Source: Priestia taiwanensis (GTDB lineage: Bacteria; Bacillota; Bacilli; Bacillales; Bacillaceae_G). Taken from it: a stretch of DNA of 64,000 bases. Positions within the stretch are counted from its first letter, which is position 1; each line of letters opens with the position of its first letter. Below the pieces are notes generated by a model. It saw only the letters and a list, made by a program, of their open reading frames with translations. It ran no database searches and was not told the origin of the DNA. The stretch covers positions 1,317,160 through 1,381,159 of the forward strand of contig NZ_BMFK01000001.1 in assembly GCF_014638355.1 (NCBI RefSeq). The letters are read 5' to 3'. The position numbers were made by a program, and so were the translations under genes. Shown piece after piece: positions 18,137 through 28,015 of this stretch.

Positions 18137-19801
18137 TTAAACCTCCATAAAAATAGGTAAAATCATCGGCTTCCGCTTCGTTTGTTCAAATAAATATTGA
18201 TACAATACATCACGTACATTTCCTTTTAATGTTCCCCAATCTCGCTGATTTTCTCCTAGTGATTGTTCAATTGTTTCTCGTACTAACTTCGCAGCATGAT
18301 TCATCATTTCTTCAGCTTCTCTCACGTAGACAAATCCTCTAGAAATAATTTCTGGCCCTGCAACAATACATTTTTTCTCTTTGCTAAGCGTAACAATGAC
18401 AATGAAAATACCATGCTGGGACAGTAATTTGCGATCACGTAATACAATTGCACCGATATCACCGACGCCAGCACCATCGATAAGCATGTTTCCTGTATGA
18501 ATCTTCGGTCCTCGTTTTCCTACTTTGTTCGTGAATTCAATACTTTCTCCCTTATCTAATACAACAATCCGGTCGCTTTCCATTCCCATTTCTTCGGCTA
18601 ATTTCGCATGTGCCTTTTGCATACGATATTCCCCGTGTACGGGTAATAAATATGCTGGTTTCATTAATTGAATCATTAATTTAAGCTCTTCTTGACATCC
18701 ATGTCCGGATACGTGAATATTATTACGTCCATAAATCACATCCGCTCCAGAACGACACAATAAATTTACCGTTTTAGCAATAGATAGCTCATTCCCTGGT
18801 ATAGGTGTCGCAGAAATAATGACCGTATCTCCTTTTTTAATTGTCACCTGCTTATGCATCCCTTTTGCCATGCGAGATAATGCTGCCAACGGCTCCCCTT
18901 GGCTCCCGGTTGATAGAATTGTAATATCTCGTTCCGGATAATGATCGACATCCATGATGGAAATAAGTAAGTCATCCGGAATACGTAAATATCCAAGTGT
19001 TTGTGCAATATCAATAACACGTACCATACTTCTACCAACAATCGCAACTTTCCGATTATGTAAATATGCTGCATCAAGTACTTGTTGCAGACGATGTATA
19101 TTCGATGCAAAAGAAGCAACAATGACTCTTCCCTCTGCCTTCGCAAATACTTTTTGAATCTCTGCACCGACAATTCGCTCCGACTTCGTAAATCCTTGCT
19201 TCTCTGCATTTGTACTATCGGATAATAAACAAAGGACACCTTCTTTACCTAACGTGGCCATTTTGTATAAATCTGCATCTTGATCATCAATAGGAGTTTG
19301 ATCGAATTTGAAGTCTCCCGTACAAACAAGAGCACCTTGTGATGTATGAATACTTACCCCAACCGAATCTGGGATACTATGCGTCGTTTTAAAAAATGAG
19401 ACAGATGCCTTATCAAACATCATGATAGAATCAGCATCTATTACCTGCAAATTCGCCTTACTTAACACACCTACTTGGCTTAACTTATCTTCTACTAATC
19501 CAAGCGTCAGCTTTGTCCCATATATCGGGACTTGTACTTGTTGAATCAAATATGGTACACCACCAATATGGTCTTCATGGCCATGTGTTAAAAATAACCC
19601 TTTCACTCGCTCTTTATTCTCTACTAAATATGTAATATCAGGTAACACAAGGTCAATACCAAACATTTCTTCATCTGGGAACATAATCCCAGCATCTATA
19701 ATAAAGATATCTTCATCTATCTCTATTACATACATGTTCTTTCCTATTTCACCTACTCCACCTAGTGCAAATACACGAATATTTTCTGCTGTCTTCATCA
19801 A
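18137..19801 (-). CDS. rnjB: Ribonuclease J2
   Basis: Metallo-beta-lactamase/beta-CASP ribonuclease of 554 residues. The HGHEDH zinc motif is at 73-78, followed by the beta-CASP domain and a C-terminal domain. RNase J2 pairs with RNase J1 in mRNA turnover and rRNA processing and has weak 5' exonuclease activity of its own. Placement between dapA and tepA matches B. subtilis rnjB (ymfA). It has its own extended -10 promoter. J2 rather than J1 is based on synteny. Confidence 0.94.
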   Translation of the reverse strand: MMKTAENIRVFALGGVGEIGKNMYVIEIDEDIFIIDAGIMFPDEEMFGIDLVLPDITYLVENKERVKGLFLTHGHEDHIGGVPYLIQQVQVPIYGTKLTLGLVEDKLSQVGVLSKANLQVIDADSIMMFDKASVSFFKTTHSIPDSVGVSIHTSQGALVCTGDFKFDQTPIDDQDADLYKMATLGKEGVLCLLSDSTNAEKQGFTKSERIVGAEIQKVFAKAEGRVIVASFASNIHRLQQVLDAAYLHNRKVAIVGRSMVRVIDIAQTLGYLRIPDDLLISIMDVDHYPERDITILSTGSQGEPLAALSRMAKGMHKQVTIKKGDTVIISATPIPGNELSIAKTVNLLCRSGADVIYGRNNIHVSGHGCQEELKLMIQLMKPAYLLPVHGEYRMQKAHAKLAEEMGMESDRIVVLDKGESIEFTNKVGKRGPKIHTGNMLIDGAGVGDIGAIVLRDRKLLSQHGIFIVIVTLSKEKKCIVAGPEIISRGFVYVREAEEMMNHAAKLVRETIEQSLGENQRDWGTLKGNVRDVLYQYLFEQTKRKPMILPIFMEV

Positions 19802-19845
19802 TTTCCACCTACCTTGTTTTAATCCGTTCTTTCTTAAGTATTTCT

Positions 19846-19851
19846 ATTATA
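19846..19851 (-). promoter_or_regulatory. Extended -10 promoter of rnjB
   Basis: Minus strand TGGTATAAT gives a perfect -10 with a TG extension, about 45 bases before the rnjB ATG. The -35 region is weak. Confidence 0.6.
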
Positions 19852-19883
19852 CCATAGGTGGAAAATAGTTCCTACATCTTGGA

Positions 19884-20690
19884 TTAGGAGTGTTTATTCT
19901 GTTCTAGCTGGATATATGTAATATATGTATGAAAGCCCATCTTTTCTAAAATTGGTGCACTATGCCCGTCTCTAGCATGTGTTGTGATAAGACGAATACC
20001 CGTTTCTTTTGCTTTTTGTAGACGAGCCTCTAAAAGAGCACGATATGCCCCTTTCTTTCGATAAGTTGATAATACGCCAGAACCGGTTAAATATAACGTT
20101 TTTCCGTCAGAACTTCTTCGATCCTGTGCATATCCTATCGGCTTGTCTCCTTCATAACATATGTAATACGTCCCTTTTTTATATGGAGAGGTTATATACG
20201 CTTTTCGTTGTTCAAACAAATAAGGCAATGATTCTTTATTATAGCCCCAAATCGCTGCACTCACCTCGACTAAATCCTCGATTTCCTTTTCTGTCTCTAC
20301 TTCATAAACAACAAATGACTTCTCACGCATATTAGACTGCCAATCCGCTACTAACATGGCCATACCTTTGTATGTATCTTTTAGTTGGAATCCATATGTT
20401 GTCACTAATTCGCCAACCCCTTCTTGAAGCTGCTCTTCTGTCATCCACCATGCAAATGGAATATCCCCAAAGTATATAAGTACCCTTTCCACTTCTTCCT
20501 TCCTATTTTGTTGAAAGGCAAAACGAATGATTTTGTTAGCATAGGTAGATTGTACAAGTTCGTTTTTAATCATTATTAACCGATCACTGTGTATATACTC
20601 TACACTATCTGGTATTAATTCTTTTTCATAGTCCCAGTGCTGCGATTCAATCGCCTGCACTATACATTGATTATTCAAACTATTATCCAT
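19884..20690 (-). CDS. GNAT-family N-acetyltransferase
   Basis: Soluble protein of 268 residues. The C-terminal half (about 125-260) has the GNAT fold: a beta strand plus LTGSGVLSTYRKKGAYRALL, which resembles motif A with the acetyl-CoA pyrophosphate loop (R-x-x-G-x-Y/A), and a C-terminal GHSAPILEKMGF segment typical of motif B. The N-terminal half is a degenerate copy or a substrate domain. Substrate unknown. This gene is not part of the usual dapA-rnjB neighbourhood and has its own GGGGGGAT ribosome site; a terminator upstream isolates it from dapA. Confidence 0.82.
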   Translation of the reverse strand: MDNSLNNQCIVQAIESQHWDYEKELIPDSVEYIHSDRLIMIKNELVQSTYANKIIRFAFQQNRKEEVERVLIYFGDIPFAWWMTEEQLQEGVGELVTTYGFQLKDTYKGMAMLVADWQSNMREKSFVVYEVETEKEIEDLVEVSAAIWGYNKESLPYLFEQRKAYITSPYKKGTYYICYEGDKPIGYAQDRRSSDGKTLYLTGSGVLSTYRKKGAYRALLEARLQKAKETGIRLITTHARDGHSAPILEKMGFHTYITYIQLEQNKHS

Positions 20691-20710
20691 ACTATCCCCC
20701 CATTGTATAC

Positions 20711-20741
20711 AAAAAGAGCTATATGTTTATATAGCTCTTTT
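20711..20741 (-). terminator. Intrinsic terminator after dapA
   Basis: Arms AAAGAGCTATAT and ATATAGCTCTTT with a 4-base loop and a U tract on the minus strand, about 14 bases after the dapA stop. It ends the asd-dapG-dapA unit before the GNAT gene. Confidence 0.9.
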
Positions 20742-20754
20742 ATCTATCATCTAT

Positions 20755-21621
20755 TTATGCGAGAACTTCTGATAACTGAAGACGCTCACTTTCTGTTAAT
20801 GGTACTAATGGCAAACGTACTGATCCAACATCTAGCCCTTTAAATTGAAGGGCTGTTTTCACAGGAGCTGGACTTGGTGCCATAAATAAAGCCGTCATGA
20901 TTGGTACTAACTTCCCGTTTAATGTTTGAGCTTTTTTCAAGTCACCATCATTAAATGCCGTCATCATGTCTTGCATTTCGTTTCCGATAACATGTGAAGC
21001 AACAGATACTACTCCTCTTCCGCCAATCGCAAGAACAGATAATGTAATACCGTCATCTCCACTATATAGTGCAAAATCGTCGCTTGTATTGGCGATAATA
21101 TTCGTCATCGATACAAGATCACCACTTGCATCTTTAATTGCTACGATATTATCAATTTTTGATAAACGTACCACAGTGTCTACTGTCATACCTGCTACTG
21201 TGCGACCAGGTACCGTATATACCATCACTGGTAATGCCGTTTCTCTCGCAATCGTTGCGAAATGTTGGTAAATACCTTCTTGGTTTGGCTTATTGTAATA
21301 TGGTACAACGAGCATCACTGCATCTACACCAGCTGCTTCTGCTTTTTTCGTTAAACTAATCGATGATCTCGTATCGTTGCTTCCTGTTCCAGCGATAACT
21401 GGGACACGTTTATCGACGACTTTTACAACATGACGGAAAAGAGCTACCTTTTCTTCTGTCGTTAACGTTGGCGATTCTCCTGTTGTACCGGCTACAACGA
21501 TAGACGTTGTACCATTCTCAATTAAATAATTTATTAACGTTGTTGTCTTCTCAAAGTCAATGTTCCCTTTCTTATCAAAAGGCGTCACCATTGCCGTTGC
21601 AATACTTCCAAAATCAATCAT
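20755..21621 (-). CDS. dapA: 4-hydroxy-tetrahydrodipicolinate synthase
   Basis: First committed enzyme of the lysine/diaminopimelate pathway, condensing pyruvate with aspartate semialdehyde. TIM-barrel enzyme of 288 residues: AGTTGES loop at 44-50, Tyr135 in YTVPG, and Schiff-base Lys163 in IKDASGD. The product also feeds dipicolinate made by SpoVFAB in the mother cell. ATG at 21621 follows AGGAGTG; the three extra codons of the longest ORF are not used. It begins 11 bases after dapG. Confidence 0.97.
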   Translation of the reverse strand: MIDFGSIATAMVTPFDKKGNIDFEKTTTLINYLIENGTTSIVVAGTTGESPTLTTEEKVALFRHVVKVVDKRVPVIAGTGSNDTRSSISLTKKAEAAGVDAVMLVVPYYNKPNQEGIYQHFATIARETALPVMVYTVPGRTVAGMTVDTVVRLSKIDNIVAIKDASGDLVSMTNIIANTSDDFALYSGDDGITLSVLAIGGRGVVSVASHVIGNEMQDMMTAFNDGDLKKAQTLNGKLVPIMTALFMAPSPAPVKTALQFKGLDVGSVRLPLVPLTESERLQLSEVLA

Positions 21622-21632
21622 CTTACACACTC

Positions 21633-22856
21633 CTATTCGAAATCCTTCGCCATTTCACCTGATAATTCAAACGCACCGTGAAGTGCATTTACCGCTTGGA
21701 TCATATCTTCATCACGTACTAATACCCAAATAGTAGTATGACTATCAGCTGATTGTAGAATGCCAATCCCTTGTTCAGACAGTGCTGTTACAATTTTGGA
21801 CGTAACTCCTGGAACACCAGCAATACCAGCACCTACAATAGATACTTTCGCACAATGCTCCGTTACAATTGGCTCATATCCTTTCTCACGAAGAATAGCA
21901 ACCGCTCGCTCTGTTACATCTCCATTCACTGTATACGCAACACCTGTTGGTGAAATGTTAATAAAATCAACAGAGATATTCGCTGCTGCCATCGCTTTAA
22001 ATACCGTCGCTTGCAGATCATATGCGCCTTCTTTTTCCATTACTTTAATTTGTGTAACGTGTGAAACATGCGCAATACCTGTTACAATTCGCTCTTGAAT
22101 TTCATTGCTTCCTTTCACAGTTACAAGTGTACCAGTCGATGTAGAATATGTCGAACGAACACGTAACGGTACTTTCGCATGCATCGCAATTTCTACTGCG
22201 CGTGGGTGAATAACTTTTGCTCCTGAGTATGCCATGTTACAAATTTCATTGTATGTCACAACATCTAGAGGGCGCGCATCTTCTACAATGCGCGGATCCG
22301 CTGTCATTACACCTTCTACATCTGTGAAAATATCAATATAATCCGCTTGCAAACTAGCACCTAATGCCGAAGCTGACGTATCACTACCACCACGTCCTAA
22401 CGTCGTAATATCGCCTTCTTCCGTTTGACCTTGGAATCCTGCTACTACGACAACATCATGTTCTTCTAGCATACTACGTAAACGATCGCATTTCATGTCA
22501 ACAATCTTTGCATTCGTGAAATCGTCGTTTGTGCAGAATCCTGCTGCTGCCCCGTTTATCGCTGTTGCCTTCACACCATTTTTATTTAACATATTAGAGA
22601 ACACGATGGAAGAAATAATTTCTCCACAAGATAAAAGTAAATCTTGTTCTCTCGTTGACACACCTGTATCTTTCGCTTCAATTAAATTAAGTAACGTATC
22701 TGTCGCATACGGCTCTCCACTTCTTCCCATTGCAGAAACAACGACAACTACTTTATAGCCTTCCTCTAACGCATGTTTAATATGCATTAACGAATGCTTT
22801 CTACCTCGGTCGTCTCTTACAGACGTACCACCAAATTTTTGAACAATAATTTTCAT
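21633..22856 (-). CDS. dapG: Aspartokinase I (DapG type)
   Basis: Phosphorylates aspartate, the entry to the lysine, threonine, methionine and DAP pathways. Length 407 residues; N-terminal kinase domain with KFGGTS at 7-12, and two C-terminal ACT domains (about 265-400) for feedback. In B. subtilis the DapG isozyme is inhibited by diaminopimelate and serves wall and spore needs. It follows asd by 25 bases and precedes dapA. No lysine riboswitch or T-box was seen nearby, in contrast to lysC isozymes. Confidence 0.96.
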   Translation of the reverse strand: MKIIVQKFGGTSVRDDRGRKHSLMHIKHALEEGYKVVVVVSAMGRSGEPYATDTLLNLIEAKDTGVSTREQDLLLSCGEIISSIVFSNMLNKNGVKATAINGAAAGFCTNDDFTNAKIVDMKCDRLRSMLEEHDVVVVAGFQGQTEEGDITTLGRGGSDTSASALGASLQADYIDIFTDVEGVMTADPRIVEDARPLDVVTYNEICNMAYSGAKVIHPRAVEIAMHAKVPLRVRSTYSTSTGTLVTVKGSNEIQERIVTGIAHVSHVTQIKVMEKEGAYDLQATVFKAMAAANISVDFINISPTGVAYTVNGDVTERAVAILREKGYEPIVTEHCAKVSIVGAGIAGVPGVTSKIVTALSEQGIGILQSADSHTTIWVLVRDEDMIQAVNALHGAFELSGEMAKDFE

Positions 22857-22881
22857 TTTTGCACCTCAATGCTAGCCTATC

Positions 22882-23919
22882 TTACACTAATTGTAACTTT
22901 ATTAAACTCTCTGCAATTTGTACAGAATTCCATGCAGCACCTTTTAATAAGTTATCAGACACAACCCATAAATGTAAGCCGTTGTCTTTGTTTAAATCTT
23001 TACGAATACGTCCAACAAACGTATCGTATTTACCTACCGCATAAAGTGGCATTGGATAAAGTTGTTCACTTGGATTATCCTGTAGAACAACACCATCTGC
23101 CTCTCGTAATAATGCTTTCACTTCTTCCACTTTTAGTGCTTTGTCTGTCTCAATGTATACAGATTCCGAATGACCTGATACAACTGGTAGACGTACACAT
23201 GTTGCAGCTACTTCTAATTCTGGAAGATGCATAATTTTCTTCGTTTCATTAATCATTTTCATTTCTTCAAATGTGAAACCATTTTCTTCGAATTTATCAA
23301 TCTGCGGGATTGCGTTGAAGGCGATTGGGTAATGTTTATCTAACGAACCTACTGGTAAGATTTCTGATGTTACCTCTTCTCCTTCAAGCATTGCCTTCGC
23401 TTGTGTTTTTAATTCGTTAATTGCTGCTGCTCCTGCTCCTGAAACAGCTTGATACGTTGAAACAATTACTTTATTTAAGCCATACGCTTTGCGAAGTGGT
23501 TCTAATGCAACAACCATCTGAATTGTTGAACAGTTAGGATTCGCAATAATACCATTATGGTTTCTTAAATCTTCTTCGTTTACTTCTGGTACTACTAAAG
23601 GAACAGTTGGATCCATACGGAAGGCACTTGTATTATCGATGACAATTGCACCACGCTTTACTGCTTCGGATGCTAATTCTTTCGATATGCTACCACCTGC
23701 ACTAAATAAGGCAATATCCACTCCTTCAAAACTATCAGGAGTTGCTTCTTGCACTTCCACTTCTTGACCATTAAATAGTAGTTTTTTGCCAGCTGAGCGT
23801 TTTGAAGATAATAGAAGAATCTTTGAAATAGGAAACTCTCTATCTTCCAATGTTTTCATCATTTGTTGTCCTACCGCTCCTGTTGCACCGACAACGGCTA
23901 CCGTATAAGCTTTACTCAT
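22882..23919 (-). CDS. asd: Aspartate-semialdehyde dehydrogenase
   Basis: Reduces aspartyl phosphate with NADPH to the semialdehyde. 345 residues from the ATG at 23919, which follows AAAGGAG (the TTG six codons upstream lies in the ribosome site). NADP motif GATGAVG at 11-17 and catalytic Cys130 in NPNCST. Part of the spoVFA-spoVFB-asd-dapG-dapA cluster, which joins DAP and dipicolinate synthesis. The 92-base gap to spoVFB may hold its own vegetative promoter. Confidence 0.97.
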   Translation of the reverse strand: MSKAYTVAVVGATGAVGQQMMKTLEDREFPISKILLLSSKRSAGKKLLFNGQEVEVQEATPDSFEGVDIALFSAGGSISKELASEAVKRGAIVIDNTSAFRMDPTVPLVVPEVNEEDLRNHNGIIANPNCSTIQMVVALEPLRKAYGLNKVIVSTYQAVSGAGAAAINELKTQAKAMLEGEEVTSEILPVGSLDKHYPIAFNAIPQIDKFEENGFTFEEMKMINETKKIMHLPELEVAATCVRLPVVSGHSESVYIETDKALKVEEVKALLREADGVVLQDNPSEQLYPMPLYAVGKYDTFVGRIRKDLNKDNGLHLWVVSDNLLKGAAWNSVQIAESLIKLQLV

Positions 23920-24011
23920 TGTACAAACTCCTTTCAAATGCTCCTTTTTATACTCTGCTCCATTTTATCATATGAAAGAAGCTTAGTAGAATCTTTTTTA
24001 TTTAATTATTT

Positions 24012-24611
24012 TTACTGATACTTATATTTTTCCACGATAACTGGTTGTAGTTGTTTTCCTTCAATTGCAGCCACAATCGTATCTCGAATCAAATCCATTC
24101 TCGCAACCATCGAGTTTGGTTTAACATGCGGTGCATCTTGCCCAAATGGAATGAAATAAATATTCTTTGTACTCATTAACTGCATAATATTCACACCATT
24201 CAAGCCAAGTGCATCATTTGTTGATATACCTAGTACAACTGGCTTTAAGTTACGCAATGTCGCTTTCGCAGCCATTAAAACCGGTGAATCCGTCATCGCA
24301 TTTGCTAATTTGCTCATCGAGTTCCCCGTAAAAGGAGCAATAACCATACAATCTAATGGAATTTTCGGTCCAAGTGGTTCTGCTTTTACAATCGAATCAA
24401 TCACTTTCTTTCCCGTGATTTCTTCCATTTTCGCAATCCACTCTTCTCCTTCACCAAATCGTGTATTTGTCGACTGCACCGTATGCGACACAACTGGTAG
24501 TACTTCCACACCTTCGTCAACTAACTGTTGTAAGTACGGCATTACTTCTTCATATGTGCAATGAGAACCTGTAAATCCGAAGCCAATCCGCTTTCCTTTT
24601 AACGACATCAT
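24012..24611 (-). CDS. spoVFB: Dipicolinate synthase subunit B (flavoprotein)
   Basis: 199-residue HFCD-type flavoprotein subunit of spore dipicolinate synthase. The FMN-binding segments GFTGSHCTYEEV at the N-terminus and APFTGNSMSKLANA in the middle are typical. Works with SpoVFA in the sporulating mother cell to make the calcium chelator of the spore core. Its ATG overlaps the spoVFA stop in ATGATG, so the two subunits are translationally coupled. Confidence 0.95.
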   Translation of the reverse strand: MMSLKGKRIGFGFTGSHCTYEEVMPYLQQLVDEGVEVLPVVSHTVQSTNTRFGEGEEWIAKMEEITGKKVIDSIVKAEPLGPKIPLDCMVIAPFTGNSMSKLANAMTDSPVLMAAKATLRNLKPVVLGISTNDALGLNGVNIMQLMSTKNIYFIPFGQDAPHVKPNSMVARMDLIRDTIVAAIEGKQLQPVIVEKYKYQ

Positions 24612-25501
24612 TCCTTCTCCTCTCTAGCTTTCCATTCTTCTCCTAACAACTGTGTCAAAACCCCAGCGAGGATTTTTCCTGCGGTCTTTGGTGCAACAAC
24701 CCCTGGTAATCCTGGAGCTAGTATTGCTTTAATTCCTCTTTTCTCTGCATAACGGAAGTCTGTTCCTCCTGGTCGCGACGCTAGATCAACAATAAGTGCA
24801 TGAGATGGCATTCGTGAAATCACTTTGGCTGTGACAACAAGGTGAGGTATTGTGTTAATACAAATATCTACATCCTTCATGACCTCTTCTATTTCGTGCA
24901 TATAAAAAGGCGTTAATCCCATTTCACTAATACGTGCAATATGTTCAGATCGTCTTGCTCCAACTCGAACTTTTGCACCTAAACCAGCAAATGCTCTTGC
25001 AACGCTCATTCCTGTTCTCCCTAATCCAAGAACCGCTACTGTTGAACCGTGAATTGTATAATCTGTATGTTGAATAACCATCATAATGGTACCTTCTACA
25101 GTTGGAATCGAATTATAAATCGCAACATCATCTCGTTCTAAAATTTTGACAAGCTTTCGATTCACTGTAATTTGATTCAAATAATCATTACTAATACCAG
25201 AATAAACTACTGCGTGCTTTGGTGTTTTTTCTATTAATCCTTGCGTTAAAATAACTTTTTCATTTGAAAAGATCGTATCTACTTCCCCTTTTGGATTTGT
25301 TCCTGCTACCGGTAAAATAATGGCATCTAATTCTTGAAATAACCCTTCACTAACTTGCTCCTTATTTGCTCCAGCAAAACCATGATCCAATTGATCAAAA
25401 CCAATGAGAGATACTTTTGCATCTAATTCTATTAACTTACGAATAACTTCCAGCTGTCTTGCATCTCCTCCGATAACGGCTATATGCATGTTCGTTAACA
25501 A
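24608..25501 (-). CDS. spoVFA: Dipicolinate synthase subunit A
   Basis: 297-residue NAD(P)-dependent subunit that dehydrogenates the DapA product to dipicolinate. Rossmann region GLGRTGMSVARAF lies near 160-172, with an N-terminal dehydrogenase domain starting IAVIGGDARQLEVI. The start is TTG, 7 bases after AAGGTGA, and it yields the family N-terminus (LLTNMHIAV). A likely sigma-K promoter lies 70 bases upstream. Next to spoVFB with an overlap. Confidence 0.95.
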   Translation of the reverse strand: MLTNMHIAVIGGDARQLEVIRKLIELDAKVSLIGFDQLDHGFAGANKEQVSEGLFQELDAIILPVAGTNPKGEVDTIFSNEKVILTQGLIEKTPKHAVVYSGISNDYLNQITVNRKLVKILERDDVAIYNSIPTVEGTIMMVIQHTDYTIHGSTVAVLGLGRTGMSVARAFAGLGAKVRVGARRSEHIARISEMGLTPFYMHEIEEVMKDVDICINTIPHLVVTAKVISRMPSHALIVDLASRPGGTDFRYAEKRGIKAILAPGLPGVVAPKTAGKILAGVLTQLLGEEWKAREEKE

Positions 25502-25566
25502 GCTTTCTTCACCTTCTTCTATACTAAATCATAATTAGACGTGCCTGCCTATTCGGTTTTTCTCCA

Positions 25567-25595
25567 CATCATATGACACATGCGCCTAATCGGTG
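25567..25595 (-). promoter_or_regulatory. Candidate sigma-K promoter of spoVFA
   Basis: Minus strand CACC (25592-25595), 16 bases, then CATATGATG (25567-25575). This fits the mother-cell sigma-K pattern AC-N16/17-CATAnnnTA with one weak position. The B. subtilis spoVF operon is sigma-K dependent. Confidence 0.5.
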
Positions 25596-25598
25596 AAT

Positions 25599-25632
25599 AA
25601 AAAAACAGCATCGCTATTGTAGCAATGCTGTG
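25599..25632 (-). terminator. Intrinsic terminator of mlpA
   Basis: Minus-strand stem ACAGCATTGCTAC / TAGCGATGCTGT followed by seven U residues, ending about 30 bases after the mlpA stop. It separates mlpA from the sporulation genes. Confidence 0.9.
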
Positions 25633-25640
25633 TCGTTCTC

Positions 25641-26879
25641 TTATTGTAACGCTGCTGGCAACTTACCGTCCGGGCTAATTAACGCAGCTGATCCCTTCGA
25701 TCCAAAGATTCGGTGAATTAAATGGTGTACAGACTCTTCCGTTACTCCATTAATGCTTTCAACAATTGAATCAAGCGAACGATGCGTACCTAAAAGTAAC
25801 TCATTCTTTCCGTTACGGCTCATGCGACTATTCGTGCTTTCTAAACTTAACATTAAGCTTCCTTTTAGCTGTTCACGACTATTGTTTAACTCTTTCGCCG
25901 TAATACCTGTATCTTTTAACTTTTGTACTGTTTCTTGAATTGTTTCATACAACGTATTAAGCTGGGTATTCCCTGTCCCACCATAAATTGTTAACATCCC
26001 GTTATCTTCGTATGAAGAATGATACGAGAATACTGAGTATGCAAGACCACGTTGCTCACGCACTTCTTGGAAAAGACGACTACTCATGCTCCCACCTAAG
26101 ATATTATTTAAGACAATTAAGCTATAAATGTCCTTATCTCCAACTGAAAGTCCTTTATATCCTAAGCATAAGTGTGCTTGTTCTGTTTCTTTTTGGCGCA
26201 CTAATACTTCTTCATGGAAACTTGGTGCTGTAATCGTTGCTTGTCTTCCTTTTCCTTCATATGACCCAAAATATTTCTCAACTTGAGAAATAAATGCTTC
26301 ATCAATATTACCAGCAACAGATACAACTACTTTATCTGGTGTATAATTTTCATCCATATATGTACGTAACGTATCACCATTGAATGTTTCTAACGTTTCT
26401 TCCGTTCCTAAGATTGGATATCCTAGTGGGTGATTACCGTATGTTGCTCTCGTTAATAAATCATGGACGATATCATCTGGTGTATCTTCGTACATTTTAA
26501 TTTCTTCTAACACGACATTTTTCTCTTTCTTTAACTCTTCTTCATCAAATGTTGAATTGAAGAACATGTCTGCTAATACTTCTAATGCATATGATGCATG
26601 ATCGTCTAACACTTTCGCATAGTAGCATGTATATTCTTTTGACGTAAAGGCATTTACTTGACCGCCGATACTATCGAATGATTCTGCAATTTCCTTCGCA
26701 TTGCGATTTGTCGTTCCTTTGAAAAACATATGCTCTAAGAAATGTGAGATTCCGTTATTTTGTTCATTTTCATGTCGTGAACCTGTATTTATCCATACAC
26801 CAATCGCTACAGATCGTACCGTTGGGATATTCTCTAAAACAATTCTTACGCCATTTTGACATGTATATTTTTTAATCAA
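25641..26879 (-). CDS. mlpA: MlpA: M16-family zinc protease
   Basis: Processing-peptidase-like protein of 412 residues with zinc motif HFLEH at 46-50 and the R/Y segment FQEVREQRGLAYSVFS in the C-terminal half, so one chain holds both M16B halves. B. subtilis MlpA (YmxG) lies at the same place after ylxY. Cytoplasmic, no signal peptide. The start codon is TTG, 7 bases after AGGAGGA. Physiological substrate unknown. Confidence 0.93.
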   Translation of the reverse strand: MIKKYTCQNGVRIVLENIPTVRSVAIGVWINTGSRHENEQNNGISHFLEHMFFKGTTNRNAKEIAESFDSIGGQVNAFTSKEYTCYYAKVLDDHASYALEVLADMFFNSTFDEEELKKEKNVVLEEIKMYEDTPDDIVHDLLTRATYGNHPLGYPILGTEETLETFNGDTLRTYMDENYTPDKVVVSVAGNIDEAFISQVEKYFGSYEGKGRQATITAPSFHEEVLVRQKETEQAHLCLGYKGLSVGDKDIYSLIVLNNILGGSMSSRLFQEVREQRGLAYSVFSYHSSYEDNGMLTIYGGTGNTQLNTLYETIQETVQKLKDTGITAKELNNSREQLKGSLMLSLESTNSRMSRNGKNELLLGTHRSLDSIVESINGVTEESVHHLIHRIFGSKGSAALISPDGKLPAALQ

Positions 26880-26963
26880 ACAAGGTTCCTCCTATACCAT
26901 ACTTCTTCTGTTTATAAACTAACCCTTCCCTATCTTAACAATTATCTGAAGCGGTGTCATGCC

Positions 26964-27911
26964 TTAATTCACTCTTTCTTCATTTAATAAAGTAGAGATG
27001 TTCACAACGTCATATCCTTTTTCTCTAATTTGCTGAATTAATTCCTTAAGAGCTGAGTCTGTCGCTTCAGTCGGGTGCATAAGTACAATTGTACCCGGCT
27101 CTACTTTTTTCATTACACGTTCAATTAATACATCACGTGACGGTTTCTTCCAATCAATTGTATCAGCCGTCCACATAATGGTCTCCATGCCCATTTGCTT
27201 TACTTTTTTAATTACTTCCTCGTTATGTGTTCCACTAGGCGGCGCAAACCATTTCACATCTTTATTTGTAATCGCTTTAATCACATCATTTGTTTTCGTT
27301 AATTCCTCATGCAACTGACTAGAGGATAATGCAGTCATATTCGGATGTGTATACGAATGATTCCCTACTTCCTGCCCTGCTTCCACGATCATTTTTGCTA
27401 AATGTGGAAACTTCTTCACCCATCGTCCCTCTAAAAAAAAGGTAGCATGCGCGTTATTTTCTTTTAATGTCTTTAACATAGACGGTAAATATTCATTTCC
27501 CCATGCAACATTAATTGTAAACGCAACCATTTTCTTTTGGCCATTCCCCTTGAAAATTGGAGCTGGAGATAAGTCTTTTAAATGAACAGACGGAGGTACT
27601 TGTTTTACTACCACCTTTTTAGGATCAAATTTTCCTCCTGCTTTCATTTTCTTATGCGTTGCATCTACATCGACAGTTTGTCCGTTATAACCCGGAACAG
27701 CTTTCCAAATTTTATCGATACGTGCATTTTCAGGGGGAATTTCATATGTTGCAGCATGTTTTTTTATTTCTTCATAAAGTGGTACAGCTGATTTCGTGGA
27801 ATCGTCTGTTTTCATCGTAGACATGTACGCTAATGAGGATTCGCCTTGTATCAGTAGCATTAATAAGACCGTATAACCAATTATTCTAAGACGCAGTGTA
27901 TGTCCATTCAT
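26964..27911 (-). CDS. ylxY: YlxY: NodB-type polysaccharide deacetylase-like protein
   Basis: 315 residues with an N-terminal signal/anchor helix (8-29) and a NodB domain (about 125-310). The metal-binding HSYTH (His185, His189) is present. The usual catalytic TFDDGP motif is replaced by TINVAWGNE (132-140), so both aspartates are missing, as in the PdaB subgroup. It may be a non-canonical or inactive peptidoglycan deacetylase on the cell surface. It lies between pnp and mlpA as in B. subtilis. Confidence 0.9.
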   Translation of the reverse strand: MNGHTLRLRIIGYTVLLMLLIQGESSLAYMSTMKTDDSTKSAVPLYEEIKKHAATYEIPPENARIDKIWKAVPGYNGQTVDVDATHKKMKAGGKFDPKKVVVKQVPPSVHLKDLSPAPIFKGNGQKKMVAFTINVAWGNEYLPSMLKTLKENNAHATFFLEGRWVKKFPHLAKMIVEAGQEVGNHSYTHPNMTALSSSQLHEELTKTNDVIKAITNKDVKWFAPPSGTHNEEVIKKVKQMGMETIMWTADTIDWKKPSRDVLIERVMKKVEPGTIVLMHPTEATDSALKELIQQIREKGYDVVNISTLLNEERVN

Positions 27912-27965
27912 TAGTAGGACCCCCTAAATATAAAGTATGTGTTTCACATATTCCATAGAACAACA

Positions 27966-28000
27966 GAAAAAGGCTCTACCCTTAGTTTCAGAGTAGAGCC
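27966..28000 (-). terminator. Intrinsic terminator of pnp
   Basis: Minus-strand stem GGCTCTAC / GTAGAGCC with a larger loop, then TTTTTC, about 16 bases after the pnp stop. Confidence 0.88.
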
Positions 28001-28015
28001 TTCATTTTATTCGTA

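Noticed and set aside
21622-25501. Lysine riboswitch or T-box before asd/dapG/dapA
   Set aside because: The gaps are too short and lack the conserved L-box or T-box core.
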